Source of the DNA: Helicobacter_J cappadocius
GTDB taxonomy: Bacteria; Campylobacterota; Campylobacteria; Campylobacterales; Helicobacteraceae
Assembly: GCF_030686155.1 (NCBI RefSeq)
Contig: NZ_JAUPEV010000002.1
Location: 164,022-228,021 of the forward strand
Direction of reading: 5' to 3'
Length of the DNA stretch: 64,000 bases
Below the pieces are notes generated by a model, which was not told the origin of the DNA, ran no database searches, and saw only the letters and a list, made by a program, of their open reading frames with translations. Every line of letters starts with the position of its first letter. Position 1 is the stretch's first letter. Position numbers and translations under genes: made by a program. Positions 17,333-25,308 of the stretch are shown here, piece after piece.

Positions 17333-18327
17333 TTAGTTTTTCTTCTTATATGAACGAATGGCTCTACGGGAATAATGGCTATTATCGTGCCGCCATGATT
17401 GGTAAAAATGGAGATTTTTATACTTCTGTTTCAGTCAGTAAATTTTTTGGTGGAAGTATTGCTCAATATATTGTAAAACTTTTAGAACAAGAGAAACTTA
17501 GCTTACCTTTAAAAATTATTGAAATAGGTGCTGATAAGGCTCATTTGATAGGAGATGTTGCAGAATTTTTATCCTCTATATCTATTGGAGTGATAGAGGA
17601 ATGTGAATTTGCTACCATTGAGCCATTGTCAGAATTAGCCAAGATGCAAAAAGAAGCTTTTTTGTATCGCGTGGGTCATCAACTTAAAATTTATGAAAAA
17701 ATTCAAGATTTAATCTTGAATAAAAATGAGAGTGTTTTTGTGTTTTCCAATGAAGTTTTTGATTCTTTTGTTTGTGAGGTTATCAATGAATCAAAAATGA
17801 TTTATATAGATAATCATAAAGTTCTATGGAGAGATATATCTCCACAAATAAAGCATTTAGCAAAACAATATGAGATTATTAAAGGAGAGATACCTGTCAA
17901 ATTAGAAGAGTTTGTTTTTTCTTTAGTGAATGTTTTAAATAAAAGTAAAAAATGGGAATTTTTAAGTTTTGATTATGGTTATTGGGAAGCTAGAAATGAT
18001 ATTAATTTGAGAACTTATCAAAAACATCAGGTTGAGAATTTTTTGGAAATTTCTGATAGATTGGAGAATTTTTATCAGAAGTCCGATATTACATATGATG
18101 TAAATTTTTCTTTACTTGATAGGATTTTTACAAAAAATGGAGCAAAGAAAATATTTTACACTTCTCAAGCAAAAGCAATGATAGAAATGGGTATTTTAGA
18201 ACTATTAGAAAAATTTTCTGAAAATGTAGATTATTCAATCTATCTAAGAGAGGTCGGCAAAATAAAACCTCTCATCAGCCCTATGGGGCTAGGAGAAAGG
18301 TTTCAATGTATAAGCTTTGGAGGATAG
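17329..18327 (+). CDS. MidA/NDUFAF7-type SAM-dependent methyltransferase family protein (COG1565)
   Basis: 332 residues from ATG 17329, which overlaps the stop of the aminotransferase-like gene (ATGA). This coupling decides the start. The N-terminal YYRAAMIGKNGDFYTSVSVS resembles the COG1565 signature, and KIIEIGADKAHLIGDV takes the place of the SAM-binding EIGAGxG loop. FVFSNEVFDSFVCEV matches the family NExxD motif. The mitochondrial member methylates an arginine in complex I. The bacterial target is unknown. The divergent SAM loop and the partnership with a lysine-less aminotransferase are both unusual. Confidence 0.75.
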   Translation: MISFSSYMNEWLYGNNGYYRAAMIGKNGDFYTSVSVSKFFGGSIAQYIVKLLEQEKLSLPLKIIEIGADKAHLIGDVAEFLSSISIGVIEECEFATIEPLSELAKMQKEAFLYRVGHQLKIYEKIQDLILNKNESVFVFSNEVFDSFVCEVINESKMIYIDNHKVLWRDISPQIKHLAKQYEIIKGEIPVKLEEFVFSLVNVLNKSKKWEFLSFDYGYWEARNDINLRTYQKHQVENFLEISDRLENFYQKSDITYDVNFSLLDRIFTKNGAKKIFYTSQAKAMIEMGILELLEKFSENVDYSIYLREVGKIKPLISPMGLGERFQCISFGG

Positions 18328-18335
18328 TAGAAGTA

Positions 18336-19013
18336 TTATTCTTCAGCTTGTTTTGGATAGCAGAATCGATAGCCTCTTCGTCGAACCGTCTCTACAGTTG
18401 AAATATTTAATGGTTTATCCATTTTTTGTCTGATTTGATTGATGGCAACCTCAATAACATTGGGAGTTACGAGTTCAGGTTCTTCCCAAATAGCATCAAG
18501 GAGTTGTTCTTTTGATACAATTTGATCTCTATGTCTTGCCAAATGTGTAAGCACTTCAAAAGGTTTCCCTTTTACTTCTATTTCTTTGCCTTTGTAGGTA
18601 ATTTTTTCTTCATCTGGATTAATAACTAAATCTTCTATTTCAATGAGGCTTGAACCCCAAAATCTAAGTCTAGCTTCTATTCTGGCGAGCAAGACATTCA
18701 TATCAAAAGGTTTTGCAATAAAATCGTCCGCACCGGCCTTAAATGCAAAAACCTCTTCCTCAGGACTATGTTTTTGAGAAATCATAATTACTGGAACGCG
18801 AGGGTATTTTGATTTGATATGAGGAATAATATTAGTAGCTTCACCATCTCTGAGTTTGGCACTAGTAAGCACTAAATCGTAGTTTCTAATGCTAATGAAA
18901 TATTCACCATCTTTTAAATTCTCTGCTAGATCCATTTGATAGCCATTTTGGTTTAAGAATTCACTAAGAGTTTTGCTTAGTTCAGAATCATCTTCTATTA
19001 TTAAAATACGCAT
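18336..19013 (-). CDS. hsrA: Orphan response regulator HsrA (HP1043-like)
   Basis: 225 residues: a receiver domain (1-115) and an OmpR/PhoB-type winged helix (about 125-222). The C-terminal part is nearly the same as H. pylori HP1043, for example GKPFEVLTHLARHRDQIVSK. The phospho-acceptor Asp is missing: the segment reads YDLVLTSAKLRDG with Ser51 where Asp is expected, so it cannot be switched by ordinary phosphorylation. HP1043 is an essential, phosphorylation-independent regulator in H. pylori. It lies divergent to the RepG-like RNA gene, as in H. pylori. Confidence 0.95.
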   Translation of the reverse strand: MRILIIEDDSELSKTLSEFLNQNGYQMDLAENLKDGEYFISIRNYDLVLTSAKLRDGEATNIIPHIKSKYPRVPVIMISQKHSPEEEVFAFKAGADDFIAKPFDMNVLLARIEARLRFWGSSLIEIEDLVINPDEEKITYKGKEIEVKGKPFEVLTHLARHRDQIVSKEQLLDAIWEEPELVTPNVIEVAINQIRQKMDKPLNISTVETVRRRGYRFCYPKQAEE

Positions 19014-19056
19014 CTACTATCCTTGAGCTTAAAGTTTAATATTTTTAAATCTTGCT

Positions 19057-19062
19057 ATTATA
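19057..19062 (-). promoter_or_regulatory. hsrA promoter, extended -10
   Basis: On the minus strand the sequence reads TATGCTATAATAG: a TATAAT box preceded by TGC, an extended -10. It lies 44 bases before the hsrA start. Confidence 0.6.
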
Positions 19063-19143
19063 GCATAGTTTTAGATTATTTTAAACGAAATAATACTTAG
19101 AATTTCATTAAACATCGTTAGCTAATTATATACTTTTTGTTCA

Positions 19144-19149
19144 TATAAT
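19144..19149 (+). promoter_or_regulatory. Promoter -10 box of the RepG-like RNA
   Basis: A consensus TATAAT that places the RNA start near 19156. The upstream flank is AT-rich with TATACTTTTTG, as in many Helicobacter promoters. Confidence 0.6.
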
Positions 19150-19155
19150 TGTCCT

Positions 19156-19250
19156 AGCCAAATTCTTTAATATTTGGGTTTGGTTAGATGTGCAGAGTAG
19201 AGCAACCTCCCCTCCTTCTCTACTCTTGTTGCACATCGACTCCTTTTTGT
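19156..19250 (+). ncRNA. repG: RepG-like trans-acting small RNA
   Basis: Predicted RNA of about 95 nt. Stem-loop 1 is CCAAAT (158-163 of 19xxx) with ATTTGG (172-177). Stem-loop 2 pairs GATGTGCA (19187-19194) with TGCACATC (19230-19237) and GAGTAGAG (19195-19202) with CTCTACTC (19218-19225), leaving a 4-base bulge. Its apical loop is CAACCTCCCCTCCTT, and a U tract (19244-19248) follows. H. pylori RepG has the same design: about 87 nt, a C/U-rich terminator loop that pairs with homopolymeric G in the tlpB leader, and a gene next to hsrA. Identity is inferred from structure and position, not from an alignment. Confidence 0.85.
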
Positions 19251-19280
19251 TTTGTTAAGTTTATAAAAATACCACTATGT

Positions 19281-19309
19281 AATCACCACCTTATAAAGGG
19301 GTGGTGGTT
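19281..19309. terminator. flgL terminator
   Basis: AATCACCACC (19281-19290) pairs with GGTGGTGGTT (19300-19309) over 10 base pairs including one G-T pair, with a 9-base loop. T runs flank it on both strands, so it can stop flgL transcription from the right and read-through of the small RNA from the left. Confidence 0.75.
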
Positions 19310-19332
19310 ATCATTTTTAAAAAAATCCTAAA

Positions 19333-21879
19333 TTATAAATAATTCACTAAAGACATTTGATTGATTTTGCTTGTTGATGCTAGGACTGCATTGTAGTTTG
19401 TGGTTAGGTTTGAAAATTTATTATAAGTCTCTGCGATGTCCGTGCCTATTGTCTCGCCTTTGATGGAATCTACTTGGACCTTCAATATTTCATTTCTTCT
19501 GATAATATTTTCAAAGGTTTTTCCATGAACTCCATTTAAAGAGACCATTTTTTCAACATGATCGCTTAGATGATCAAGTGCTGATATGCCATTTTGTATA
19601 CCTATTTTTCGCATATCTTCAGTATAGTTTTTTCCGGTTGCATCGGGTCTATAAATACCCCTTCTCACTGAGTCTATAATATCATCAATTTGTTCAAAAA
19701 AATTAATATCAGGTTGATCAATTGTGAGTGCATTATTTGCGTTTAAACGAATAGAAGAAATATCATTTTTTATACCTTGTGCTGAAAAATCACTTGTATT
19801 ATCGTTATAAAGCATAAATTTCATTTTGCTAACTGAACGAACATTATCTTCTATTTGTATCTTTCCATCTCTGGTCATACTTATAGATAATGGTCCTTTA
19901 GATCTTTGAAGAATTGCTTCATAATTATCTTTCCCATCTTGGGAGGGCTCGTTACGTTTTCCTTCTGCTTTTAGAAAATTATCCGCAGGTTCATTACTAT
20001 AATTGAGTGCTATAGAGATCGCATCCATGAGCTGTTGATAGGTTACATCATCAGCTTTTGTGACGCTTATAGCAGGAGGCTCATCATGTGGATTATATAA
20101 AGGGATAATATACTCAGATTTATTGGGAGTTTTACTTGGAAGTTTGAGATAAGAACCCTTATCGTCAAATAAAATTTGAGCTTGTAGTGGGATTCCATTA
20201 TGATCGTTTAGTTTTAAGGTATAGGATTGTCCATTGATGCTTCCTCCAGCAACTTCAGAGAGTTTTGTATTTGGGCTTGCAAAACCACTGCCATCAGCCA
20301 AAACCTGAGAAATATTCCCGATAAGTTTTGGACCTTTATTAGTGAAGTAGGTTTTATCATATTCGGTTTCATAATCAGCTGGTATACCATCTGTTTCTAA
20401 GCCATTTTTATCAAATGTTTTTAATGTTACATTTAATCCGTGTTCTCCATCAAATGGAGGAGATTTGCTATCGTGTTGCTTGTTTGTAACATTTTTATCA
20501 AGAATGCTAAGTCTTCCATTTGATAATTCTACTTCTATATTTCCACCAAAGTGTGATTTGATATTATCCATTAAATCTTGCATTGTAGAGTTTTCAACAT
20601 CAATTTGAAGTGGCTCTAAAGGTTCTTGGTTGATAGTGCCATCTTTGTTGTTTGGGCGTGTGCCATCGATGATAAGCGTCGCTGTATCTGGACCTAAAAT
20701 ATCTGACAATTTTGTATTTTTTGTAGCAGCAGAGTTGTCTTTATCAATAAAAGCTGTAGGAATATGTACGTATCTAAAATCATAAGTATCATCTACACTT
20801 TTTATGCTAGATAGCGATCTATCTGTTAGGAAAGGACTTTTATTAAAAGAAGTGATACGTGCTCCATTACTTTTGAGTTCTTCAAGATTATCTACATCTT
20901 GATCGCTAGAGACAAGATTGAAGTCAATAACGCTGTTTCCTGGTTTAAGATCCCTTATTTCTATTTGACCCCAAGAATTCATCGAAACATCTACAACTTT
21001 GTTTTGAGGAGTATTACCATATTCCTTTCCAATTTGTTCAAGCAAATCATTTACAGTGGTGGCATTGTTTTTATTTTTATAAGCTTTATCAAAACTGAAT
21101 TTTGACTTGAATGTGGAACCATCTGGTCTTACACCCCGCAAATAAAAATACTCTTTAGCATCATTGGTTGTATCATTGTCATTATCACCTATAAGATCTC
21201 TTAGTGTGTCTTCAGGCTTAATATAGACTTCCTCTGGTGCATCTCCCTTTTTTAGCGCATCCATTACATCAGGATGAAGTTTGTTTTGATTGAACATTTT
21301 AATGTTTGAAGTGATAAGTTTTTGTTTGTCTGAATCTCTACCAAAAAACAATTCTTGCCCTGTTATATTATAGGGAACAAGGTTGTTAGAACTAATAAGA
21401 GCGTTGAGTTTTTCATCATTGCCATAGTAGTTTCCTTGCGAATCAAAAGGTGCTCTATCAACTTTGCTTCCACCGAATAAAAATTCCCCACCTATAGAGG
21501 TATTGGCTAAATTGATGATATGATCTTTGAGTTTTTCTAGATCTTTGGCAATGGCTTCGCGTGAATTTGGAGAGTGAATATCATTAGCAGCTTGAATAAG
21601 CTTAGTTTTGAATTGGACCATTATTTCAGATAATTCAGAGAGTGCTTTATCTGTATTTAAGGTGGTATTTTGAGCATCTTTTGCTACATCTATACCTTGT
21701 TCAAGAGTATTTTTTTCAAACTCTAACTTGAGGTTTTGATTATTCACACTGCTATCTTGATAGCCGTATTGGATCTTTAATCCTGAGGCTATTTTTGTGT
21801 TCATTTCATTTAATTTGTTTTGCAGGACATTTTGATAATAATTCATCTGATTGTATTTTGTCCCAAAGGTTATACGCAT
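19333..21879 (-). CDS. flgL: Flagellar hook-filament junction protein FlgL (HAP3)
   Basis: 848 residues, the large FlgL form seen in Helicobacter (much longer than the roughly 300 residues in enterobacteria). The flagellin-like D0/D1 helices are at both ends: ITFGTKYNQMNYYQNVLQN at the start, and a C-terminal helix ending INQMSLVNYL. The central 550 residues are the variable outer domains. The protein joins hook to filament and is exported by the flagellar type III system. The gene stands alone behind a sigma-54 promoter and ends at a strong terminator. Confidence 0.95.
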   Translation of the reverse strand: MRITFGTKYNQMNYYQNVLQNKLNEMNTKIASGLKIQYGYQDSSVNNQNLKLEFEKNTLEQGIDVAKDAQNTTLNTDKALSELSEIMVQFKTKLIQAANDIHSPNSREAIAKDLEKLKDHIINLANTSIGGEFLFGGSKVDRAPFDSQGNYYGNDEKLNALISSNNLVPYNITGQELFFGRDSDKQKLITSNIKMFNQNKLHPDVMDALKKGDAPEEVYIKPEDTLRDLIGDNDNDTTNDAKEYFYLRGVRPDGSTFKSKFSFDKAYKNKNNATTVNDLLEQIGKEYGNTPQNKVVDVSMNSWGQIEIRDLKPGNSVIDFNLVSSDQDVDNLEELKSNGARITSFNKSPFLTDRSLSSIKSVDDTYDFRYVHIPTAFIDKDNSAATKNTKLSDILGPDTATLIIDGTRPNNKDGTINQEPLEPLQIDVENSTMQDLMDNIKSHFGGNIEVELSNGRLSILDKNVTNKQHDSKSPPFDGEHGLNVTLKTFDKNGLETDGIPADYETEYDKTYFTNKGPKLIGNISQVLADGSGFASPNTKLSEVAGGSINGQSYTLKLNDHNGIPLQAQILFDDKGSYLKLPSKTPNKSEYIIPLYNPHDEPPAISVTKADDVTYQQLMDAISIALNYSNEPADNFLKAEGKRNEPSQDGKDNYEAILQRSKGPLSISMTRDGKIQIEDNVRSVSKMKFMLYNDNTSDFSAQGIKNDISSIRLNANNALTIDQPDINFFEQIDDIIDSVRRGIYRPDATGKNYTEDMRKIGIQNGISALDHLSDHVEKMVSLNGVHGKTFENIIRRNEILKVQVDSIKGETIGTDIAETYNKFSNLTTNYNAVLASTSKINQMSLVNYL

Positions 21880-21921
21880 TCCAAGTATCCCAAAATAAGT
21901 TTAAAATCATTTCATTAGCCA

Positions 21922-21937
21922 AGCAAAAATAATTCCA
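21922..21937 (-). promoter_or_regulatory. Sigma-54 (RpoN) promoter of flgL
   Basis: On the minus strand the sequence TGGAATTATTTTTGCT matches the sigma-54 pattern TGGCACG-N4-TTGCW, with GG and GC exactly 10 bases apart. The implied start is near 21911, about 32 bases before the flgL ATG. This fits the RpoN-controlled middle flagellar class. Confidence 0.7.
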
Positions 21938-22030
21938 CTTGTCTTAATGGCTGATATAAATACAGCCTTTTTGCTTTCCAAATGAATATTTATATGCACA
22001 TCGGATTTTTAGATAAATGGTTTAAATTTT

Positions 22031-22429
22031 TTATTCAGCAGGAATAATTTCTTCTTTCATTAAGTAAGGAATCTTTTTTTTGTCCCATTGTTTGTTTTTG
22101 TTAATAAGCGGAATCTGTTGTGTTGATTTTATAGGGGTAGCATCTTGAGTATCGTCGCTTTTTTTGTTTAAATCTATTTTTGTGGTAGGAGCGATGATAT
22201 TTTCTGCATTATTATTGTTGGATTTTTTTGGTAGGGGGATTCTGATTATTTTTCCACTTTGAGTTACCTCTATGATGCCAATAGCTTTTTGAGTTCTACC
22301 ATCAAACAATAAAACTTGATTATCTTTTAGGGGGATTTTTGCGATGATTTCATCTTCGCTGATCGTAGTATCAGCCAATAGATTGCCAAAAAAAATACCC
22401 AAAATAATAAAAATAAAGTGGATTTTCAT
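22031..22429 (-). CDS. Small secreted or periplasmic protein, unknown
   Basis: 132 residues. A typical signal peptide (about 1-19, ending NLLADT) is followed by a short segment (about 25-67) reading EDEIIAKIPLKDNQVLLFDG with several beta-strand-like stretches, then a low-complexity Asn/Lys/Thr-rich tail. The family is not recognised. It is divergent from ridA and could share its intergenic promoter region. Coding evidence is the signal peptide and clean codon use. Confidence 0.65.
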   Translation of the reverse strand: MKIHFIFIILGIFFGNLLADTTISEDEIIAKIPLKDNQVLLFDGRTQKAIGIIEVTQSGKIIRIPLPKKSNNNNAENIIAPTTKIDLNKKSDDTQDATPIKSTQQIPLINKNKQWDKKKIPYLMKEEIIPAE

Positions 22430-22462
22430 GACTGCCCCTTCATATTTTCAGACTTGCTGTAT

Positions 22463-22468
22463 TATAAT
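22463..22468 (+). promoter_or_regulatory. ridA promoter, -10 box
   Basis: TATAAT 31 bases before the ridA GTG start. It excludes any longer upstream start, since transcription would begin near 22475. Confidence 0.55.
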
Positions 22469-22498
22469 AGAGAAAACAAAAAATTACAAGGATATAAA

Positions 22499-22870
22499 GT
22501 GAAAATCGTTTCTACTCCCAATGCTCCACAAGCCATAGGACCTTATTCTCAAGCGATTATTTTAGGGGATATTATCTATACATCAGGGCAAATTGCACTC
22601 AGACCTGATGGAAGTTTTTTGGATGGAGATATTATCTCACAGACAAGGCAAGTTTTAGAAAATCTCAAACACGTTCTAGAGTCTCAAAACAGTTCTTTGA
22701 GTAAAGTGATTAAAACAACAGTTTTTTTGTCTGATATGAATAATTTTAATCAGCTTAATGAGGTTTATGCTCAATATTTTGAAAACCATAAACCAGCTAG
22801 AACAACTGTTGCGGTAAAAACATTGCCAAGAAACGCACTTGTTGAGATAGAATGTATTGCACAAAAATAG
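22499..22870 (+). CDS. ridA: RidA family enamine/imine deaminase
   Basis: 123 residues from GTG 22499, supported by AAGGAT eight bases upstream and by the promoter position. RidA hydrolyses reactive enamine/imine intermediates made by PLP enzymes such as threonine dehydratase. Family marks are PQAIGPYSQAI, SGQIAL and the C-terminal ALVEIECIAQ, with the catalytic Arg in KPARTTVAV. It inserts between flgL and rplU, which are near neighbours in H. pylori. Confidence 0.93.
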   Translation: MKIVSTPNAPQAIGPYSQAIILGDIIYTSGQIALRPDGSFLDGDIISQTRQVLENLKHVLESQNSSLSKVIKTTVFLSDMNNFNQLNEVYAQYFENHKPARTTVAVKTLPRNALVEIECIAQK

Positions 22871-22901
22871 AAATTTAAACTAAAAATCAGATTCTATTAT
22901 G

Positions 22902-22907
22902 TATAAT
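22902..22907 (+). promoter_or_regulatory. rplU-rpmA promoter, -10 box
   Basis: TATAAT 74 bases before the rplU ATG, within ATTATGTATAATCG. The leader of about 65 bases could hold a ribosomal-protein autoregulatory element, but no fold is assigned. Confidence 0.55.
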
Positions 22908-22980
22908 CGCACACTTGTTTCGCACCAAAAAGCTGAAAACTCTGGAGCGTCTCAAAAGAACAACTTCGCAAGGAAAAGCA

Positions 22981-23292
22981 ATGTATGCAGTATTTAAGAA
23001 TGGAGGCAAACAATACAAGGTCAAAGAAGGTGATATAATCCTACTTGATAAAATGAGCCTTGAGCCAAAGTCAAAATTAGAATTAAACGAAGTTTTAGCT
23101 ATTTCCAATGAAGATAAATTCAGTCTAGGAACTCCTTTTGTAAAAGGAGCTAAAATTGAGATTGAGGTTATCAACGAAGGAAGAGCGAAAAAAGTCGTTA
23201 CATTCAAGAAAAGAAGAAGAAAAGATAGCAAAACCAAAAGAGGTTTCAGACGAGATTTTACTCGAGTAAGAGTTTTGAAGATTGTAGGATAA
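22981..23292 (+). CDS. rplU: Ribosomal protein L21
   Basis: 103 residues from ATG 22981, just after AAGGAAAAGC. The frame is open further upstream, but that part would be leader. The N-terminus MYAVFKNGGKQYKV and the C-terminal RRRKDSKTKRGFR signature are diagnostic. L21 binds 23S rRNA near L20. It is co-transcribed with rpmA 10 bases downstream, the near-universal L21-L27 pair. Confidence 0.97.
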   Translation: MYAVFKNGGKQYKVKEGDIILLDKMSLEPKSKLELNEVLAISNEDKFSLGTPFVKGAKIEIEVINEGRAKKVVTFKKRRRKDSKTKRGFRRDFTRVRVLKIVG

Positions 23293-23302
23293 GGAGTAAA
23301 AA

Positions 23303-23557
23303 ATGGCACACAAGAAAGGTCAGGGTAGTACCCAAAATAACCGTGATTCAGCGGGTAGAAGATTAGGTGTAAAAAAGTTTGGTTCGCAGTTTGTTCGAGC
23401 TGGAAATATTATTATCAGACAAAGAGGAACAAAGGTTCATCCTGGTTTAAATGTTGGTATGGGTAAAGATCATACAATTTTTGCTTTGGTTGATGGAATT
23501 GTAAAGTTTCAACAAAAAGATAAATATCGCAAAAAAGTCTCTGTTGTCTCCGCATAA
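23303..23557 (+). CDS. rpmA: Ribosomal protein L27
   Basis: 84 residues. The N-terminus MAHKKGQGSTQNNRDS reaches into the peptidyl transferase centre and has no N-terminal extension needing cleavage. GVKKFGSQFVRAGNIIIRQRG follows as in all L27 proteins (only part quoted here as key residues). It has an AAGGAG ribosome site 10 bases before ATG and is followed by a hairpin terminator. Confidence 0.97.
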   Translation: MAHKKGQGSTQNNRDSAGRRLGVKKFGSQFVRAGNIIIRQRGTKVHPGLNVGMGKDHTIFALVDGIVKFQQKDKYRKKVSVVSA

Positions 23558-23565
23558 TACAATTC

Positions 23566-23597
23566 AGGAAAGTATTTCTTTTAAGAAATCCTTTCCT
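23566..23597 (+). terminator. rplU-rpmA terminator
   Basis: AGGAAAG/CTTTCCT and ATTTCTT/AAGAAAT form a 14-base-pair stem with one T-C mismatch and a 2-base loop, starting 9 bases after the rpmA stop. Confidence 0.7.
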
Positions 23598-23628
23598 ATT
23601 CTTCAAATTTACTCTTCTTCTAGTATAG

Positions 23629-23647
23629 TACAATTTTTATTGGGGGG
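23629..23647 (+). promoter_or_regulatory. Promoter and G6 5' end of the obg transcription unit
   Basis: A TACAAT -10 box (23629-23634) predicts a transcript start at 23641-23642, which is the first base of, or just before, a run of six G (23642-23647). The mRNA leader would be about 26 bases, beginning with G6 and containing the AAGGGG ribosome site of the next gene. Confidence 0.4.
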
Positions 23648-23667
23648 CTTAATTATAAAGGGGATTG

Positions 23668-24159
23668 ATGAGGCGGTTTTTTACTTTATGTTGTCTAAAA
23701 AACATCAAACTAAAAGTCACTCTAAATTATTATCTATCATATTATATAAGAAAGATTATTTTTCATCATCATGTTGAGAAAAACGGAAAACTTATCAATA
23801 CTCAGCGACTAATTTATATTCCTGACTTTTTTCAAAACTGCTCTGTTGTTTGCGATGTTGTGATTAAATGTTTTTACAGTAGAGGGTTCAGATCAAAACA
23901 AAGATATGAATACGTAGTTTTAGATATTTGTTCTATACGAAGACTTTATTTGCGAGATGGTATTTATTTTTGGAGAAAAAGAGTAGAAGCTTTGAATATT
24001 ATGGAAGTATCTAAGCATTGTTGCTTGACCTATAAACAAAAAAGTCTTAATGATAAACCTTCAATGTATGAAAAATATTTTAAAATATTTCAGCAAATGG
24101 GGGATATTTGCAATCAAAAGCTAGAGAATTCTTCAGATAAAAAATTAGGTGAGTATTGA
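23668..24159 (+). CDS. Unknown protein translationally coupled to obg
   Basis: 163 residues from ATG 23668, with AAGGGG upstream. Basic and cysteine-rich. The middle reads GKLINTQRLIYIPDFF, then CDVVIKCFYSRGFRSK. The PDFF...DVVIxC arrangement loosely recalls PD-(D/E)xK nucleases, but the catalytic Glu-x-Lys is not convincing and no family is claimed. Its TGA stop overlaps the obg ATG (TGATG), good evidence that it is translated and coupled to obg. It lies alone between the rpmA terminator and obg. Confidence 0.6.
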   Translation: MRRFFTLCCLKNIKLKVTLNYYLSYYIRKIIFHHHVEKNGKLINTQRLIYIPDFFQNCSVVCDVVIKCFYSRGFRSKQRYEYVVLDICSIRRLYLRDGIYFWRKRVEALNIMEVSKHCCLTYKQKSLNDKPSMYEKYFKIFQQMGDICNQKLENSSDKKLGEY

Positions 24160-25283
24160 TGTTTGTTGATAATGTAGATATTTTTATTTCTTCGGGTAAT
24201 GGAGGGGCTGGGGCTGTCAGCTTCAGGAGAGAAAAATTTGTTCTCAATGGTGGTCCAGATGGAGGAGATGGAGGAGATGGAGGAGATGTATATTTTGAAA
24301 TTGATAAAAATACTGACACACTCTCGCGATTTCGAGGCACTAAACACTACAGAGCAAAAAATGGTCAACCAGGTGGGGGTAAAAAATGTAGCGGAAAAAG
24401 AGGGGAAGATATTGTTATAAAAATCCCACCAGGCACCCAGATATTCGACTTTGACACAGATCAATTGCTCTATGATTTTACAAACCAAACAGACAAAATT
24501 ATGGTTTTAAAAGGCGGAAAGGGCGGACTTGGAAATGCAAGATTTAAAAACTCAGTAAATCAAAGACCCACTTATGCACAAAGTGGTTTATCTGGCGTTG
24601 AGTGCCATATTCGTCTTGAGCTCAAGATGATTGCAGATGTAGGACTTGTGGGTTTTCCAAATGTTGGCAAATCTACACTTATTTCTACCATCTCAAATGC
24701 AAAACCAGAAATAGCTAATTATGAATTTACAACCCTAATACCCAATCTTGGAGTTGTGGAAATTGATGAAATAAACTCTTTTGTGGTGGCAGATATTCCA
24801 GGTATCATTGATGGAGCAAGTGAGGGCAAGGGATTAGGAATAGAGTTTTTAAGGCATATAGAGAGAACAAAATTTTTACTCTTTGTAATCGAAGCAGGTG
24901 GGTATAGAAAACTTATCGATCAATACGAAAGACTTAAAGCAGAGCTAAAGAATTTTTCACAAGATCTTGCCAACAGACCTTTTGGAATAGTTTTGAGTAA
25001 AATAGATACTATAAATCCAGATTTTGATGAAAAAAATGAGTTTTATCATTTTTTTAATATGAAACCTTCTGCTAGAGATGAATTTGGGTTGAGCAAAGAA
25101 TGGGATTTTCTTTTTAGGAAAGATTTTTTTGATGAAAATATTCTGGAGAGTTCATTAAGTCCTTTGTTTGTATTGCCTATTTCTTCATCAGCTCATATTA
25201 ATACAACTGCATTGAAATTTATTTTGTCAAAAATATTGACAAAAATATCTGAAGTGGATATGAGATACAAAGATAATCAGTAG
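24159..25283 (+). CDS. obg: GTPase Obg
   Basis: 374 residues from ATG 24159 (a TTG three bases earlier is in frame but less likely). The glycine-rich OBG domain fills the first 155 residues, including GGxGGDGGDGGD turns. The G domain has G1 GFPNVGKST, a G2 Thr in FTTLIPNLG and G3 DIPG, then LSKIDT. It is an essential ribosome-associated GTPase acting in late 50S assembly and stress control. It is coupled to the preceding unknown gene through TGATG. Confidence 0.95.
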   Translation: MFVDNVDIFISSGNGGAGAVSFRREKFVLNGGPDGGDGGDGGDVYFEIDKNTDTLSRFRGTKHYRAKNGQPGGGKKCSGKRGEDIVIKIPPGTQIFDFDTDQLLYDFTNQTDKIMVLKGGKGGLGNARFKNSVNQRPTYAQSGLSGVECHIRLELKMIADVGLVGFPNVGKSTLISTISNAKPEIANYEFTTLIPNLGVVEIDEINSFVVADIPGIIDGASEGKGLGIEFLRHIERTKFLLFVIEAGGYRKLIDQYERLKAELKNFSQDLANRPFGIVLSKIDTINPDFDEKNEFYHFFNMKPSARDEFGLSKEWDFLFRKDFFDENILESSLSPLFVLPISSSAHINTTALKFILSKILTKISEVDMRYKDNQ

Positions 25284-25308
25284 ATTTTTTGATACATTAG
25301 GAGATTGA

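Noticed and set aside
24258..24288. Short tandem GGAGAT repeats at the start of obg
   Set aside because: They encode the Gly-Asp turns normal for the Obg domain and are in frame, so no phase switch is implied.
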